DNA of 64,000 nt from an uncultured Castellaniella sp. (GCF_937988725.1 NZ_CALKHS010000010.1:310001-374000), one strand, 5' to 3'; positions 36,129-45,217 are shown, counted from the first letter of the stretch. The notes: generated from the sequence alone by a model not told the origin. Made by a program: numbers and translations.

Positions 36129-37304
36129 ATGAAATTCGGCATGAAGCTGGGAGCCGTCGCGCTATCCATGAGCGCGGCGCTGAGCGTCGGCGCGGCCCAG
36201 GCGAAAGACCTCACGGTGGGCCTGGTCCTGTCGGTGTCGGGTCCGTTCGCGGACTACGGCCGGCAGATCCAGAACGGCATCCATCTGTACATGGCGGAAC
36301 ACGGCGACACGGTGGCGGGCCGCAAGATCAAACTGATCGTCAAGGACGACACCGGCATCGCGCCGGCGGTGGCCAAGCGCCAGGCGCAGGAGCTGTTGAT
36401 CAAGGACAAGGTCGACATCCTGGCCGGATTCGATCTGACGCCGAATGCCTTTTCCGTCGCGCCGCTGGCCACCGAGGCCAAGGTGCCGATGATCGTCATG
36501 AACGCGGCCACCTCGTCCATCACCGAAAAGTCGCCCTACATCGCCCGCGTGTCGATGACGCTGCCGCAAAGCTCCTGGGCCATGGCCCAGTGGGCCTACA
36601 AGAACGGCATTCACTCGGCCTACATCCTGGTGGCGGATTACGGCCCCGGCCACGATGCCCAGGAACAGTTCAAGAAGACGTTCACGGGGCTGGGCGGCAA
36701 GATCATGGGCGAAGTCCGCACGCCGGTCAGCACGGCGGATTACTCGCCCTTCCTGCAGCGCGTGAAAGACACCAAGCCGGCTGCGCTGTTCTTCTTCGTG
36801 CCGCCGGGCAGCTCCATGGTCTCGCTGGTGAAGAACTTCCGGGAACTGGGGCTGGACAAGCTGGGCATCAAAGCCATGGGGCCGGGCGACATGACGGATG
36901 AAAACTCCTTGCCGGCGCTGGGCGACGCCGCCCTGGGCATGATCACGGCCTTCCATTATTCGGCCGCCCACGATTCGCCGCAAAACAAGGCTTTCGTGGC
37001 CGCCTACGCCAAGAGCTTCCCGGGCGACGCCCCGAATTTCATGTCCATCGGCGGCTACGACGGCATGCAGCTGATCTACAAGGCTCTGGAAAAGACGAAG
37101 GGAGACGCCGGCGGCGATGCCTTCATGGCGGCGGTCAAGGGCATGAAATGGGAAAGCCCGCGCGGTCCGGTGGAAATCGATCCCGATACCCGCGACATCA
37201 TCCAGGATGAATACATCCGCAAGCTGGAGCGCGTCGACGGCAAACTGCAGAACGTCGAATTCGATACGTTCAAGGCGGTGAAGGACCCGGGGAAGCAGGG
37301 CTGA
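36129..37304 (+). CDS. ABC transporter periplasmic binding protein (Leu/Ile/Val-type, probably aromatic substrate)
   Basis: This 391 aa protein has signal peptide MKFGMKLGAVALSMSAALSV (cleaved near AQA) and then KDLTVGLVLSVSGPFADYGR. It is in the Peripla_BP_6 family but diverged from the two liv proteins in this window. It begins 23 bases after the hydroxylase with AGGAGA upstream, so it is likely co-transcribed. I infer uptake of the aromatic acid used by the hydroxylase. No permease or ATPase is encoded nearby. Confidence 0.85.
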   Translation: MKFGMKLGAVALSMSAALSVGAAQAKDLTVGLVLSVSGPFADYGRQIQNGIHLYMAEHGDTVAGRKIKLIVKDDTGIAPAVAKRQAQELLIKDKVDILAGFDLTPNAFSVAPLATEAKVPMIVMNAATSSITEKSPYIARVSMTLPQSSWAMAQWAYKNGIHSAYILVADYGPGHDAQEQFKKTFTGLGGKIMGEVRTPVSTADYSPFLQRVKDTKPAALFFFVPPGSSMVSLVKNFRELGLDKLGIKAMGPGDMTDENSLPALGDAALGMITAFHYSAAHDSPQNKAFVAAYAKSFPGDAPNFMSIGGYDGMQLIYKALEKTKGDAGGDAFMAAVKGMKWESPRGPVEIDPDTRDIIQDEYIRKLERVDGKLQNVEFDTFKAVKDPGKQG

Positions 37305-37352
37305 TGCGCTCACAGGCGCTCCATCCGGGAACGCGCGCGGGCAGGGCGGGCC

Positions 37353-38288
37353 ATGGGATCTGACTGGACCGACCGCGTCCGCCTGCGCCATCTGCGCTTT
37401 CTGCTCAGCCTGGCGCGGACGCGCAACCTGAGCCATTCGGCCTCGGCCCTGCACACCACGCAGCCCGCCTTGTCCAAATGGCTCAAGGACCTGGAAGCCG
37501 ACATCGGTCTGACGCTGTTCGACCGGCACGCCCGCGGCCTGACGCCCACGCCGCACGGCCAGGCCCTGATCGATCACGCCAGGCGGATCGAGGCGCAGCT
37601 GGATCGCGCCGCGGCCGACATGAAGATCCTCAGCGAAGGCGGAGCAGGGCACGTGGCGCTGGGCGCGTCCGGCGTGGCCGCCACGGAAGCCGGGCCCCTG
37701 TCGGTGCTGGAAATGACGGCCCGCATGCCGGGCCTGCGGATCGACCTGGTGGAAGGATCCATGGATCTGCTGCTGGGACAGCTCGCCCAGGGGGACCTGG
37801 ACATCGTGCTGGGCCGGACGGTCGACGTGCCCGAAGACCTTCCGTCCTTCAATACCGAAGTCCTGTACACCGAGCCTGTCGATCTGGTGGTGCAATGCCG
37901 GCATCCGCTGCTGAGCCAACCCCGGCTGGACTGGGCCGACGTCCTGCGCTATCAGTGGATCGTCTGGCCCAAGGGCTCGCCGATCCGCAAGGCGGTGGAA
38001 GACGCGCTGGCCGTGGCCGGCTATCGGATGCCCGCCAACTACATCGAGTCCAATTCCGTCATCGCCAACGTCACCTTGCTCAACAACAGCGAAGTCATCG
38101 GCGTGGCGTCCCATCGGTCCGCGCTGATCCTGTCGGGCATGAACATGCTGCGCATCCTGCCGCTCGCGCTGCAAGGGACCGGCTCGGTGTCGCTGTACTG
38201 GCGCAGGAACGAACGCCTGCCGAAATCGGTGGAGCAGGCGCTGGATTGCATCCGCTGGGTGATCGGCCACGGCAAGGGGAAGGCCTGA
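37353..38288 (+). CDS. LysR-family transcriptional regulator
   Basis: This 311 aa regulator has an N-terminal winged HTH (RLRHLRFLLSLARTRNLSHS then SALHTTQPALSKWLKDLEAD) and a periplasmic-binding-like effector domain from about 95. It resembles GbpR-type sugar or aromatic sensors. It is transcribed in the same direction as the hydroxylase and the binding protein, 48 bases downstream, rather than divergently. It probably regulates that operon from the A+T-rich site at 34.03-34.12 kb. Confidence 0.86.
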   Translation: MGSDWTDRVRLRHLRFLLSLARTRNLSHSASALHTTQPALSKWLKDLEADIGLTLFDRHARGLTPTPHGQALIDHARRIEAQLDRAAADMKILSEGGAGHVALGASGVAATEAGPLSVLEMTARMPGLRIDLVEGSMDLLLGQLAQGDLDIVLGRTVDVPEDLPSFNTEVLYTEPVDLVVQCRHPLLSQPRLDWADVLRYQWIVWPKGSPIRKAVEDALAVAGYRMPANYIESNSVIANVTLLNNSEVIGVASHRSALILSGMNMLRILPLALQGTGSVSLYWRRNERLPKSVEQALDCIRWVIGHGKGKA

Positions 38289-38347
38289 ATCCGCGCCCGG
38301 AGCCGGCCTGACGGCCGCACGCGATCCGTAGAAGATCTGGTACGGAC

Positions 38348-38361
38348 TTGATCTTGATCAA
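38348..38361. promoter_or_regulatory. FNR/ANR box upstream of nrdJ
   Basis: TTGATCTTGATCAA matches TTGAT-N4-ATCAA perfectly. If it works as a class II site (centre -41.5), transcription would start near 38396, with a -10-like CATTAA at 38385-38390. It ends one base before the first NrdR-like box. Confidence 0.82.
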
Positions 38362-38408
38362 CCACAATTTGTGGTGCTAATTGCCATTAATGGCACAATA
38401 TATGGTGT
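38362..38408. promoter_or_regulatory. Pair of NrdR-like boxes upstream of nrdJ
   Basis: Box 2 GCACAATATATGGTGT (38393-38408) matches the NrdR consensus ACACWATATATWGTGT at 14 of 16 positions. Box 1 CCACAATTTGTGGTGC (38362-38377) matches at 11 of 16. Their centres are 31 bp apart, three helical turns, as typical for NrdR pairs. The nrdR gene itself is not in the window. Confidence 0.78.
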
Positions 38409-38447
38409 AATTATCCTTGAATCTTGACCCTCGCCACGGGAACACGA

Positions 38448-41327
38448 ATGAAGCGGATAGACACCATCACAGGGCTCGAGCCCCAGGCCATTTCCACCGA
38501 AGTGCTGCAGGAAAAATACGCCAAGGGCGGCGAGACCACGATCGGCGAAATCCAGCGGCGCGTGGCACGCGCCCTGGCCGCCGTGGAATCGCCGCGCAAA
38601 AGGGCGCGCTTCGAGGCCCTGTTCCTGGATGCCCAGCAACGCGGCTTCATCCCCGCCGGGCGCATCAACTCGGCGGCCGGCACGGAACTTTCCGCCACGC
38701 TCATCAATTGCTTCGTCCAGCCCGTGGGCGATTCGATATCGGACCCCATCGATGGGCTGCCCGGAATCTACGACGCCTTGCAAAAGGCTGCGGAAACCAT
38801 GCGCCGCGGGGGCGGGGTAGGGTATAACTTCAGCCATATCCGGCCGGCGGGCGCCAAGGTCCGGGGCACGGCATCCAAGGCCTCGGGGCCGGTGTCCTAT
38901 ATGCGCGTATTCGACCGGTCCTGCGAAACCGTGGAATCGGCCGGCGCGCGGCGTGGCGCGCAGATGGCGGTGCTGGATGTGACGCACCCCGATATCGAAG
39001 CCTTCGTCAGCGCCAAACAGACGGCTGGCGAACTCACCAATTTCAACGTCTCCGTCAGCGTGACGGATGAATTCATGCAGGCGGTCGAAGATGATGCCGT
39101 CTTCAGCCTGACCCATCGCGCCGAGCCCGCCGACGAGCTCAAGGCCCGGGGGGCGCGCCAGCGCGAGGACGGCTTTTGGGTCTACCGGGACATTCGTGCC
39201 CGTGCGCTGTGGGACCAGATCATGCAATCCACCTTCGATTTCGCCGAACCCGGGGTGCTGTTCCACGACCAGATCAATCGCGAAAACAATCTTCACTACC
39301 TGGAAACCCTGGAAGCTACAAACCCGTGCGGCGAGCAACCTCTGCCAGGCTACGGTTGCTGCTGCCTGGGGTCGATCGACCTGACGCGCTTCGTGCGCAA
39401 CCCGTTTGGCACGCAGGCCGAAGCCACGGTCGACTGGGAGAGTCTTGCCGAAGTGGCCGGGGTCGCCATCCGCATGCTGGACAACACCCTGGATGCCACC
39501 GTCTGGCCATTGCCCGAACAGGCTGCCGAAGCCGCGAAAAAGCGTCGCGTGGGGCTGGGGATCACAGGCCTTGGCGACGCGCTCATCATGCTGGGGCTGG
39601 CCTACGATAGCGACGCGGCGCGGGCCATGGCCGGCCGCTTCGCGCGTGAAGTCGCCCACGCGGCCTATCGCGCCTCGGTCGCCCTGGCCAAAGAAAAAGG
39701 CGCGTTCCCCGGGTTCGACGCACAGGGCTATCTGGACAGCGGATTTGCCCGGCGTCTGCCGCAGGACATCCGCGAATCCATCGCGCAGCACGGCATCCGC
39801 AACAGCCACCTGACCTCGATCGCGCCGACAGGCACCATTTCCCTGGCGTTTGCCGACAATGCCTCGAACGGCATCGAGCCGCCGTTTTCCTGGACCTATA
39901 CCCGCACCAAACGCATGGAGGACGGCACCCGTCAGGATTACCTGGTCGAGGACCATGCCTACCGGCTCTTCCGGCTGATGGGCGGCGACGCGCAGGGACC
40001 GCTTCCAGCCTATTTCCGCACCGCGCTGGAAATCTCCGCCCGCGACCATGCCCTGATGGTGGCCGCAGTCAAGGACTACGTCGATGCGGCGATCTCCAAG
40101 ACCGTCAATGTGGCCGCCGACTATCCCTACGAGGACTTCAAGGACCTGTACATGCAGGCTTGGAAGCTCGGTTTGAAAGGCATCACCACCTACCGGCCCA
40201 GTGGCAAACGCGGCGCGGTGCTGTCGGTCACGCCGGCGCCGGAACCGGCGAAGGAACCGGCGCAGCCGGCGGCGATCTCGCTGTCCGAGGCCGACCGGCG
40301 CCTGGTGCTCAAACGCGCCATCGAGCCCGTGCTCAACAGCCTGCGCTGGCCCAATCGTCCGCAACTGCCGCGCGGGGCGTCCTGCTGGACATCGGACACC
40401 ATCGAAACCCAGGAAGGCAGCTTTGTCGTCTTCGTTTCCGACCTGCAGAATCGTCCTTTCGAGATCTGGGTCAATGGTGCCCGCCCGCCACGCGGCCTGG
40501 CGGCGGTCGCAAAGATGCTCAGCCTGGATATGTACACCAGTGATTTCCCGTGGCTTTCCCGCAAGCTCCAGGTGCTGGCTCGCACCAACAACGGCGCGGA
40601 GGTCCGGATCACGGATCCGGAGACCGGCGAGCCACTGCGGCTGCCGTCCGCCGTGGCGGCCCTGGCGCGGCTGGTGGCCTTTCGCCATCAAAGCCTGGGC
40701 ATCGCCGAAACCGAGGACGAACCTTCGGCCATGACGCAGGCGCTCATTGCGCCGCGCGAACCCAAAACCGGCACCGATGGCACCATGGGCTGGATCTGCG
40801 ATCTGTTCAACCCGGTGACGGGCGACGATTTCGTGCTGATGGTGAAGGAACTGCATCTGCCCAATGGCATGACGCGGCCATATTCGGTCTGGGGCGCCGG
40901 CAAGTTCCCGCGCGCCTTTGAAGGCCTGTTCAAGCTGCTCAGCCTGGACATGCGCATCGTCGATCCCGCCTGGATCGCCATGAAGCTGCGCAAGCTCATG
41001 ACCTATGCCGAGCCGCAGGGCGATTTCCTGGCCCGCGAACCGGGCAGCGACAAATCACGCGCCTTCCCATCCACCGAAGCCTATATCGCCCGCCTGCTCA
41101 TCCACCGTTATTCGATGCTGGGCATTCTGGATGAAAACGGCGAACCCATCGAAACAATGGGGGTGGTGCAGGCCGAACCTGCGGATGCCGGTCGCAAGAC
41201 GCCGGCGCTTGCGGAGGACGCGGTCGCACACGGCGCGGAATGCCCGGAATGCCATCTGCGCAGCCTTATCCGGAAAGATGGCTGCCGGTTCTGCACGAAT
41301 TGCGGTTATCTGGGCATGTGCGGGTAA
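38448..41327 (+). CDS. nrdJ: Adenosylcobalamin-dependent (class II) ribonucleoside-diphosphate reductase
   Basis: This enzyme makes deoxyribonucleotides with or without oxygen, using vitamin B12. The 959 aa contain IPAGRINSAAGTELSATLIN (the redox Cys region, INCF), the active-site NPCGEQPLPGYGCCCLGSID, IAPTGTISLAFADNASNGIE for substrate phosphates, and a C-terminal Cys-rich tail (CPECHLRSLIRKDGCRFCTN then CGYLGMCG) for re-reduction or zinc. The ATG at 38448 (MKRIDTITGLE) follows a GGGAAC element; an in-frame ATG at 38424 is less well placed. FNR and NrdR-like boxes precede it. The P-type ATPase gene follows after 69 bases. Confidence 0.95.
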   Translation: MKRIDTITGLEPQAISTEVLQEKYAKGGETTIGEIQRRVARALAAVESPRKRARFEALFLDAQQRGFIPAGRINSAAGTELSATLINCFVQPVGDSISDPIDGLPGIYDALQKAAETMRRGGGVGYNFSHIRPAGAKVRGTASKASGPVSYMRVFDRSCETVESAGARRGAQMAVLDVTHPDIEAFVSAKQTAGELTNFNVSVSVTDEFMQAVEDDAVFSLTHRAEPADELKARGARQREDGFWVYRDIRARALWDQIMQSTFDFAEPGVLFHDQINRENNLHYLETLEATNPCGEQPLPGYGCCCLGSIDLTRFVRNPFGTQAEATVDWESLAEVAGVAIRMLDNTLDATVWPLPEQAAEAAKKRRVGLGITGLGDALIMLGLAYDSDAARAMAGRFAREVAHAAYRASVALAKEKGAFPGFDAQGYLDSGFARRLPQDIRESIAQHGIRNSHLTSIAPTGTISLAFADNASNGIEPPFSWTYTRTKRMEDGTRQDYLVEDHAYRLFRLMGGDAQGPLPAYFRTALEISARDHALMVAAVKDYVDAAISKTVNVAADYPYEDFKDLYMQAWKLGLKGITTYRPSGKRGAVLSVTPAPEPAKEPAQPAAISLSEADRRLVLKRAIEPVLNSLRWPNRPQLPRGASCWTSDTIETQEGSFVVFVSDLQNRPFEIWVNGARPPRGLAAVAKMLSLDMYTSDFPWLSRKLQVLARTNNGAEVRITDPETGEPLRLPSAVAALARLVAFRHQSLGIAETEDEPSAMTQALIAPREPKTGTDGTMGWICDLFNPVTGDDFVLMVKELHLPNGMTRPYSVWGAGKFPRAFEGLFKLLSLDMRIVDPAWIAMKLRKLMTYAEPQGDFLAREPGSDKSRAFPSTEAYIARLLIHRYSMLGILDENGEPIETMGVVQAEPADAGRKTPALAEDAVAHGAECPECHLRSLIRKDGCRFCTNCGYLGMCG

Positions 41328-41396
41328 AGGCCGCTCATCCGTAAGGATCGGCGACAATCTGGCAGCGGCACGACCTTCTGGCGGACGAGGCGGATA

Positions 41397-43958
41397 ATGG
41401 CGAACGACAATCAGCATCGCGGCCTGACCGCCGACACGGCGAATCATCGGCTGCGCCTCGAAGGCTTCAATGAATTGCCTCAGGCAGGCAGGCGTTCGGC
41501 CTTCCGGGTCGTCATCGAAGTCTTGCGAGAACCCATGCTCGCGCTGCTGCTGGCCGGCGGTATCGCCTATCTGCTGCTTGGCGACCATACCGAAGCCGTT
41601 GTCCTGCTTGTATTTGCAAGCCTCTCGATTGCTATTACCGCAGTCCAGGAAATCCGGACCGAGCGTGTACTCGAATCGTTGCGCAACCTGTCCTCGCCGC
41701 GCGCGCTCGTCGTGCGCGATGGCGAACGCGTCCGTATCGCCGGACGCGAGGTTGTGCGGGACGATCTGCTCGTCCTGGAGCAGGGCGACCGAGTCGCCGC
41801 CGACGCAGTGCTGGTCGAAGCGACCGATCTGCAGGCTGATGAATCGCTGCTGACGGGAGAGTCCCTGCCGGTGGGCAAGACAGTGGCTTGCGCGGCTGCC
41901 GGCCACGACGAACACCCTGACAGACCGCGTCCCGGCGGCGAAGATCTGCCCTATGTCTATTCCGGTTCGCTGGTCGTGCGCGGCAGCGGGATCGCTCGCG
42001 TCCTGGCGACCGGCGCGCGTACCGAGATCGGGAAGATTGGCGAGTCGCTCGTCAATCTCGATACCGAAGCGCCTCGCCTGCGACGCGAAACGACCCGGGT
42101 CGTTACCTGGTGCGCGATCGGAGGAATGCTGGTCGCGCTGATGGTCGTGCTTCTTTATGGATTGCTGCGCGGCGCCTGGCTAGAGGCGATGCTGGCGGGG
42201 ATCGCCATCGGCATGTCGATGCTGCCTGAAGAGTTCCCGGTGGTGCTGACGGTATTCATGGCGATAGGCGCCTGGCGGATAGGCAAGGTTGGCGTGCTGA
42301 CTCGGCGCGCGGCGGCCATCGAAACGCTGGGATCGGCAACGGTGCTGTGCACAGACAAGACCGGCACCCTGACCGAAAATCGCATGGTGCTTGCGGAAGT
42401 CTGGCTGCCGTCGGGCGAGAAGCCAGCCCTGGACGGCATGGCGCCCGTCTCGGACGCATGCCGCGAGTTGCTCGAAACAGCGGCTCTGGCCAGCGCCGTC
42501 GAGCCCAGCGATCCGATGGAAATCGCATTGCACAGCGCATATGGCGCCAGCACGGGGATGGGCGCGATCCAGGGCAGGCCGATCCACACCTATGGGCTGC
42601 GCCCCGATCTCCTGGCGATGTCCAACGTCTGGGACCGTCGCGGAACCTTGAAGATCTGCGCCAAAGGCGCGCCCGAGGCGATTGCGGGCTTGTGCCGCCT
42701 GTCACCCGAAGCAAGAACGCGACTGATGGCTGCGGTCGAGGAAATGGCCACGCGCGGCATCCGTGTGCTGGCGGTCGCGACGGCCACGGCTCCTGATCTC
42801 GATTGGGCCGAATCCCAGAGCGGCTATGCGTATACGCTGCTTGGCCTGGTCGGACTGAGCGATCCCCTGCGTGCCACCGTGCCTGGCGCCATCGCCGAAT
42901 GCCGGCAAGCCGGCATTCGCGTCGTGATGATCACGGGCGACCATGCGGCAACGGCGCGATCCATCGCCATGCAGGCGGGCATCCCCGACGGCGAGGTATT
43001 GACCGGCGCCGATCTCGAAAAGCTGGACGACGACCAGCTTGCGCAAAGCATGAAAACCGTCACAGTCTTCGCGCGAATCATGCCGGAACAGAAATTGCGC
43101 ATTGTTCAGGCGTTCAAGGCCCAGGGCGAAGTTGTCGCTATGACCGGCGATGGCGTCAATGACGCGCCGTCGCTCAAGGCGGCGCATATCGGTGTCGCCA
43201 TGGGCGGGCGCGGGACCGACGTCGCGCGCGAAGCATCTGCCATGGTCCTGCTGGACGACGATTTCGGATCCATCGTCAAGTCCGTCCGCTTGGGCCGGCG
43301 GATCTACGACAATATGCGCAAATCCATCGCGTTCATTTTCGCCGTCCATGTGCCGATCGCCGGTCTGGCGCTTTTACCGCTGTCTTTCGGCTTTCCCATC
43401 CTTCTGGGGCCGATTCATATCGCTTTGCTTGAAATGGTGATCGACCCGGTCTGTTCGCTCGTATTCGAGGCGGAGCGCGCGGAAGCCGACGTCATGAAAC
43501 GCCCGCCGCGCGACCCGGCCGCCCGCATGTTCTCGATCCCGATGGTTGCCTGGAGCCTCCTGCAAGGCGGCATCGCCTTTGCCATGCTGGCTGCTGTCTT
43601 CTTTGCCAAGACATGGTCCGAAATGCCGGAAGCCGAAGTGCGCGCCTTGATCTTTTTTGCGCTGATCGCCCAGATCGTGGCGCTGATCCTGGTCAACCGC
43701 ACATTCTCGGCATCGCTGGGCGACGCCTTCACCCGCAAGAACACCGCGTTGGCTTATGTCGCCATGGCGTTGGCGGGCGTCACCGCGCTGATCCTGTACC
43801 TGCCTGCGGCGCAGGGACTATTGGGCTTCGGCCTGGTGTCCGGGGAAGACATGCTGCTGGCCGCCAGTCTGGGCGCCGGGCTGCTGCTGATACTGGAAGG
43901 CAGCAAACCCCTGATCCGGAAAGTCTCGCTGAAGTCCAGATACATGGCGCGCGCATAG
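41397..43958 (+). CDS. Cation-translocating P-type ATPase (P2-like, ion unknown)
   Basis: This inner-membrane pump is 853 aa. It has an N-terminal cation ATPase segment (LRLEGFNELPQ), the actuator loop LLTGESLPVGK, the phosphorylated Asp D320 in CTDKTGTLTEN, MITGDHAATARSIAMQAGIP, and the hinge MTGDGVNDAPSLKAAHIGVA. Around ten helices are expected. In M4 the ion-site motif is PEEFP instead of PEGLP of SERCA/PacL-like pumps, and in the M6 region EMVIDPVCSLVFE replaces the N..TD pattern. Its ion is therefore open; calcium should not be assumed. It probably shares the nrdJ transcript. Confidence 0.87.
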   Translation: MANDNQHRGLTADTANHRLRLEGFNELPQAGRRSAFRVVIEVLREPMLALLLAGGIAYLLLGDHTEAVVLLVFASLSIAITAVQEIRTERVLESLRNLSSPRALVVRDGERVRIAGREVVRDDLLVLEQGDRVAADAVLVEATDLQADESLLTGESLPVGKTVACAAAGHDEHPDRPRPGGEDLPYVYSGSLVVRGSGIARVLATGARTEIGKIGESLVNLDTEAPRLRRETTRVVTWCAIGGMLVALMVVLLYGLLRGAWLEAMLAGIAIGMSMLPEEFPVVLTVFMAIGAWRIGKVGVLTRRAAAIETLGSATVLCTDKTGTLTENRMVLAEVWLPSGEKPALDGMAPVSDACRELLETAALASAVEPSDPMEIALHSAYGASTGMGAIQGRPIHTYGLRPDLLAMSNVWDRRGTLKICAKGAPEAIAGLCRLSPEARTRLMAAVEEMATRGIRVLAVATATAPDLDWAESQSGYAYTLLGLVGLSDPLRATVPGAIAECRQAGIRVVMITGDHAATARSIAMQAGIPDGEVLTGADLEKLDDDQLAQSMKTVTVFARIMPEQKLRIVQAFKAQGEVVAMTGDGVNDAPSLKAAHIGVAMGGRGTDVAREASAMVLLDDDFGSIVKSVRLGRRIYDNMRKSIAFIFAVHVPIAGLALLPLSFGFPILLGPIHIALLEMVIDPVCSLVFEAERAEADVMKRPPRDPAARMFSIPMVAWSLLQGGIAFAMLAAVFFAKTWSEMPEAEVRALIFFALIAQIVALILVNRTFSASLGDAFTRKNTALAYVAMALAGVTALILYLPAAQGLLGFGLVSGEDMLLAASLGAGLLLILEGSKPLIRKVSLKSRYMARA

Positions 43959-44014
43959 CGGGGGAGGCGGGGAAGGGCGGACGGCGACGGGCTCGCCAAG
44001 TGTCTTGTATTTGC

Positions 44015-44028
44015 TTGACCATCGTCAA
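44015..44028. promoter_or_regulatory. FNR/CRP-family-like box upstream of the alcohol dehydrogenase
   Basis: TTGACCATCGTCAA is a symmetric TTGA-N6-TCAA site. The inner base pair differs from strict FNR consensus (TTGAT-N4-ATCAA). It sits 78 bases before the proposed start codon. Confidence 0.55.
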
Positions 44029-44105
44029 TATGGCCGCTGGAGATCGGCATACGCTTTGAACTGGATGGCATGAAAGCCTGTTCCCACTACAGAATGAGGT
44101 GTCGC

Positions 44106-45164
44106 ATGACTCGTCGATCCACCATGAAAGCGCTTGTCTATCAAGGTCCCGGCAAGATCTCCTGGAAAAAGGTTCCGGTTCCCGGCCTGATGCAGCCGAC
44201 CGATGTGATCGTCAAGGTCACGAGGACCACGATCTGCGGGACGGACCTGCACATTCTCAAGGGCGATGTGCCAGCCGTCACCGCCGGCAGAATCCTGGGC
44301 CACGAAGGCGTCGGAATCGTCGAGGAAGTCGGCGGCGCCGTCCGCGATTTCAAGAAAAACGACCACGTGCTGATTTCGTGCATCACCTCGTGCGGAAAGT
44401 GCGAATACTGTAAAAAACAGATGTACGCCCACTGCGAGGACGGTGGCTGGATACTGGGACATCTGATCGATGGAACTCAGGCGGAATACGTGCGAATCCC
44501 GCATGCGGACAACAGCCTGCACCATGTTCCGGACGATGTGGACGAGGATGCGCTGGTCATGCTCAGCGACATCTTTCCCACCGGATTTGAAATAGGCGTT
44601 CTCTATGGCGCCGTGAAGCCGGGGGATGTGGTTGCCATCGTCGGAGCGGGGCCCATCGGCATGGCCACGCTCCTGACGGCCCGGTTCTATTCCCCCGGCA
44701 AGATCATCATGGTGGATACGGATCCGTCCCGTTTGGAGCATGCCCGAAAACTCGGGGCGACGGACCTCGTGAACGCGGCCGACGACAACGCCATCGAGCA
44801 GATCCTGGCCCACACCAAGGACGGTGTCGACGTGGCCATCGAAGCAGTCGGCATTCCGCAGACTTTCGGTATCTGCCAGCGCATCGTCAAGCCCGGCGGG
44901 CATATTGCAAACATCGGGGTCCATGGAAAAAGCGTCGACCTGGAACTTCAGAATCTCTGGATCAAAAACATCACATTGACCACGGGCCTGGTCAATACGA
45001 ACACCACGCCGATGCTGCTCAGGACCGTCATGGCCAAGAAACTGGTGCCCGAAAACCTGATCACGCATCGCTTCAGTTTCGCGCAAATCATGAAAGCCTA
45101 CGAAGTCTTCGGCAACGCAGCGGAGGAAAATGCGTTGAAAGTTATCATCAGCGACGGCCATTGA
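44106..45164 (+). CDS. Zinc-dependent alcohol dehydrogenase family protein
   Basis: This medium-chain dehydrogenase is 352 aa. Catalytic zinc ligands are in TICGTDLHILKG and ILGHEGVGIVEEVGG. The structural zinc site is CGKCEYCKKQMYAHC, followed by DGGWILGHLIDGTQAEYVRI. The Rossmann motif is AIVGAGPIGMATLLTARFY. I place the start at 44106, since GAGGTG lies five bases upstream; MKALVYQG at 44124 is an alternative. The family oxidises or reduces simple alcohols and aldehydes; the precise substrate is unknown. It has a nearby FNR-like box and its own terminator. Confidence 0.9.
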   Translation: MTRRSTMKALVYQGPGKISWKKVPVPGLMQPTDVIVKVTRTTICGTDLHILKGDVPAVTAGRILGHEGVGIVEEVGGAVRDFKKNDHVLISCITSCGKCEYCKKQMYAHCEDGGWILGHLIDGTQAEYVRIPHADNSLHHVPDDVDEDALVMLSDIFPTGFEIGVLYGAVKPGDVVAIVGAGPIGMATLLTARFYSPGKIIMVDTDPSRLEHARKLGATDLVNAADDNAIEQILAHTKDGVDVAIEAVGIPQTFGICQRIVKPGGHIANIGVHGKSVDLELQNLWIKNITLTTGLVNTNTTPMLLRTVMAKKLVPENLITHRFSFAQIMKAYEVFGNAAEENALKVIISDGH

Positions 45165-45217
45165 ACCGCAAGGCAAGCAACCCGCCGCGCCGGATGCCGG
45201 GCCTGGGGGGTGAATCA

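Noticed and set aside
38358..40856. 832-codon minus-strand reading frame opposite nrdJ
   Set aside because: It is a shadow of nrdJ, and it also covers the regulatory boxes. No domain or ribosome binding site is visible.
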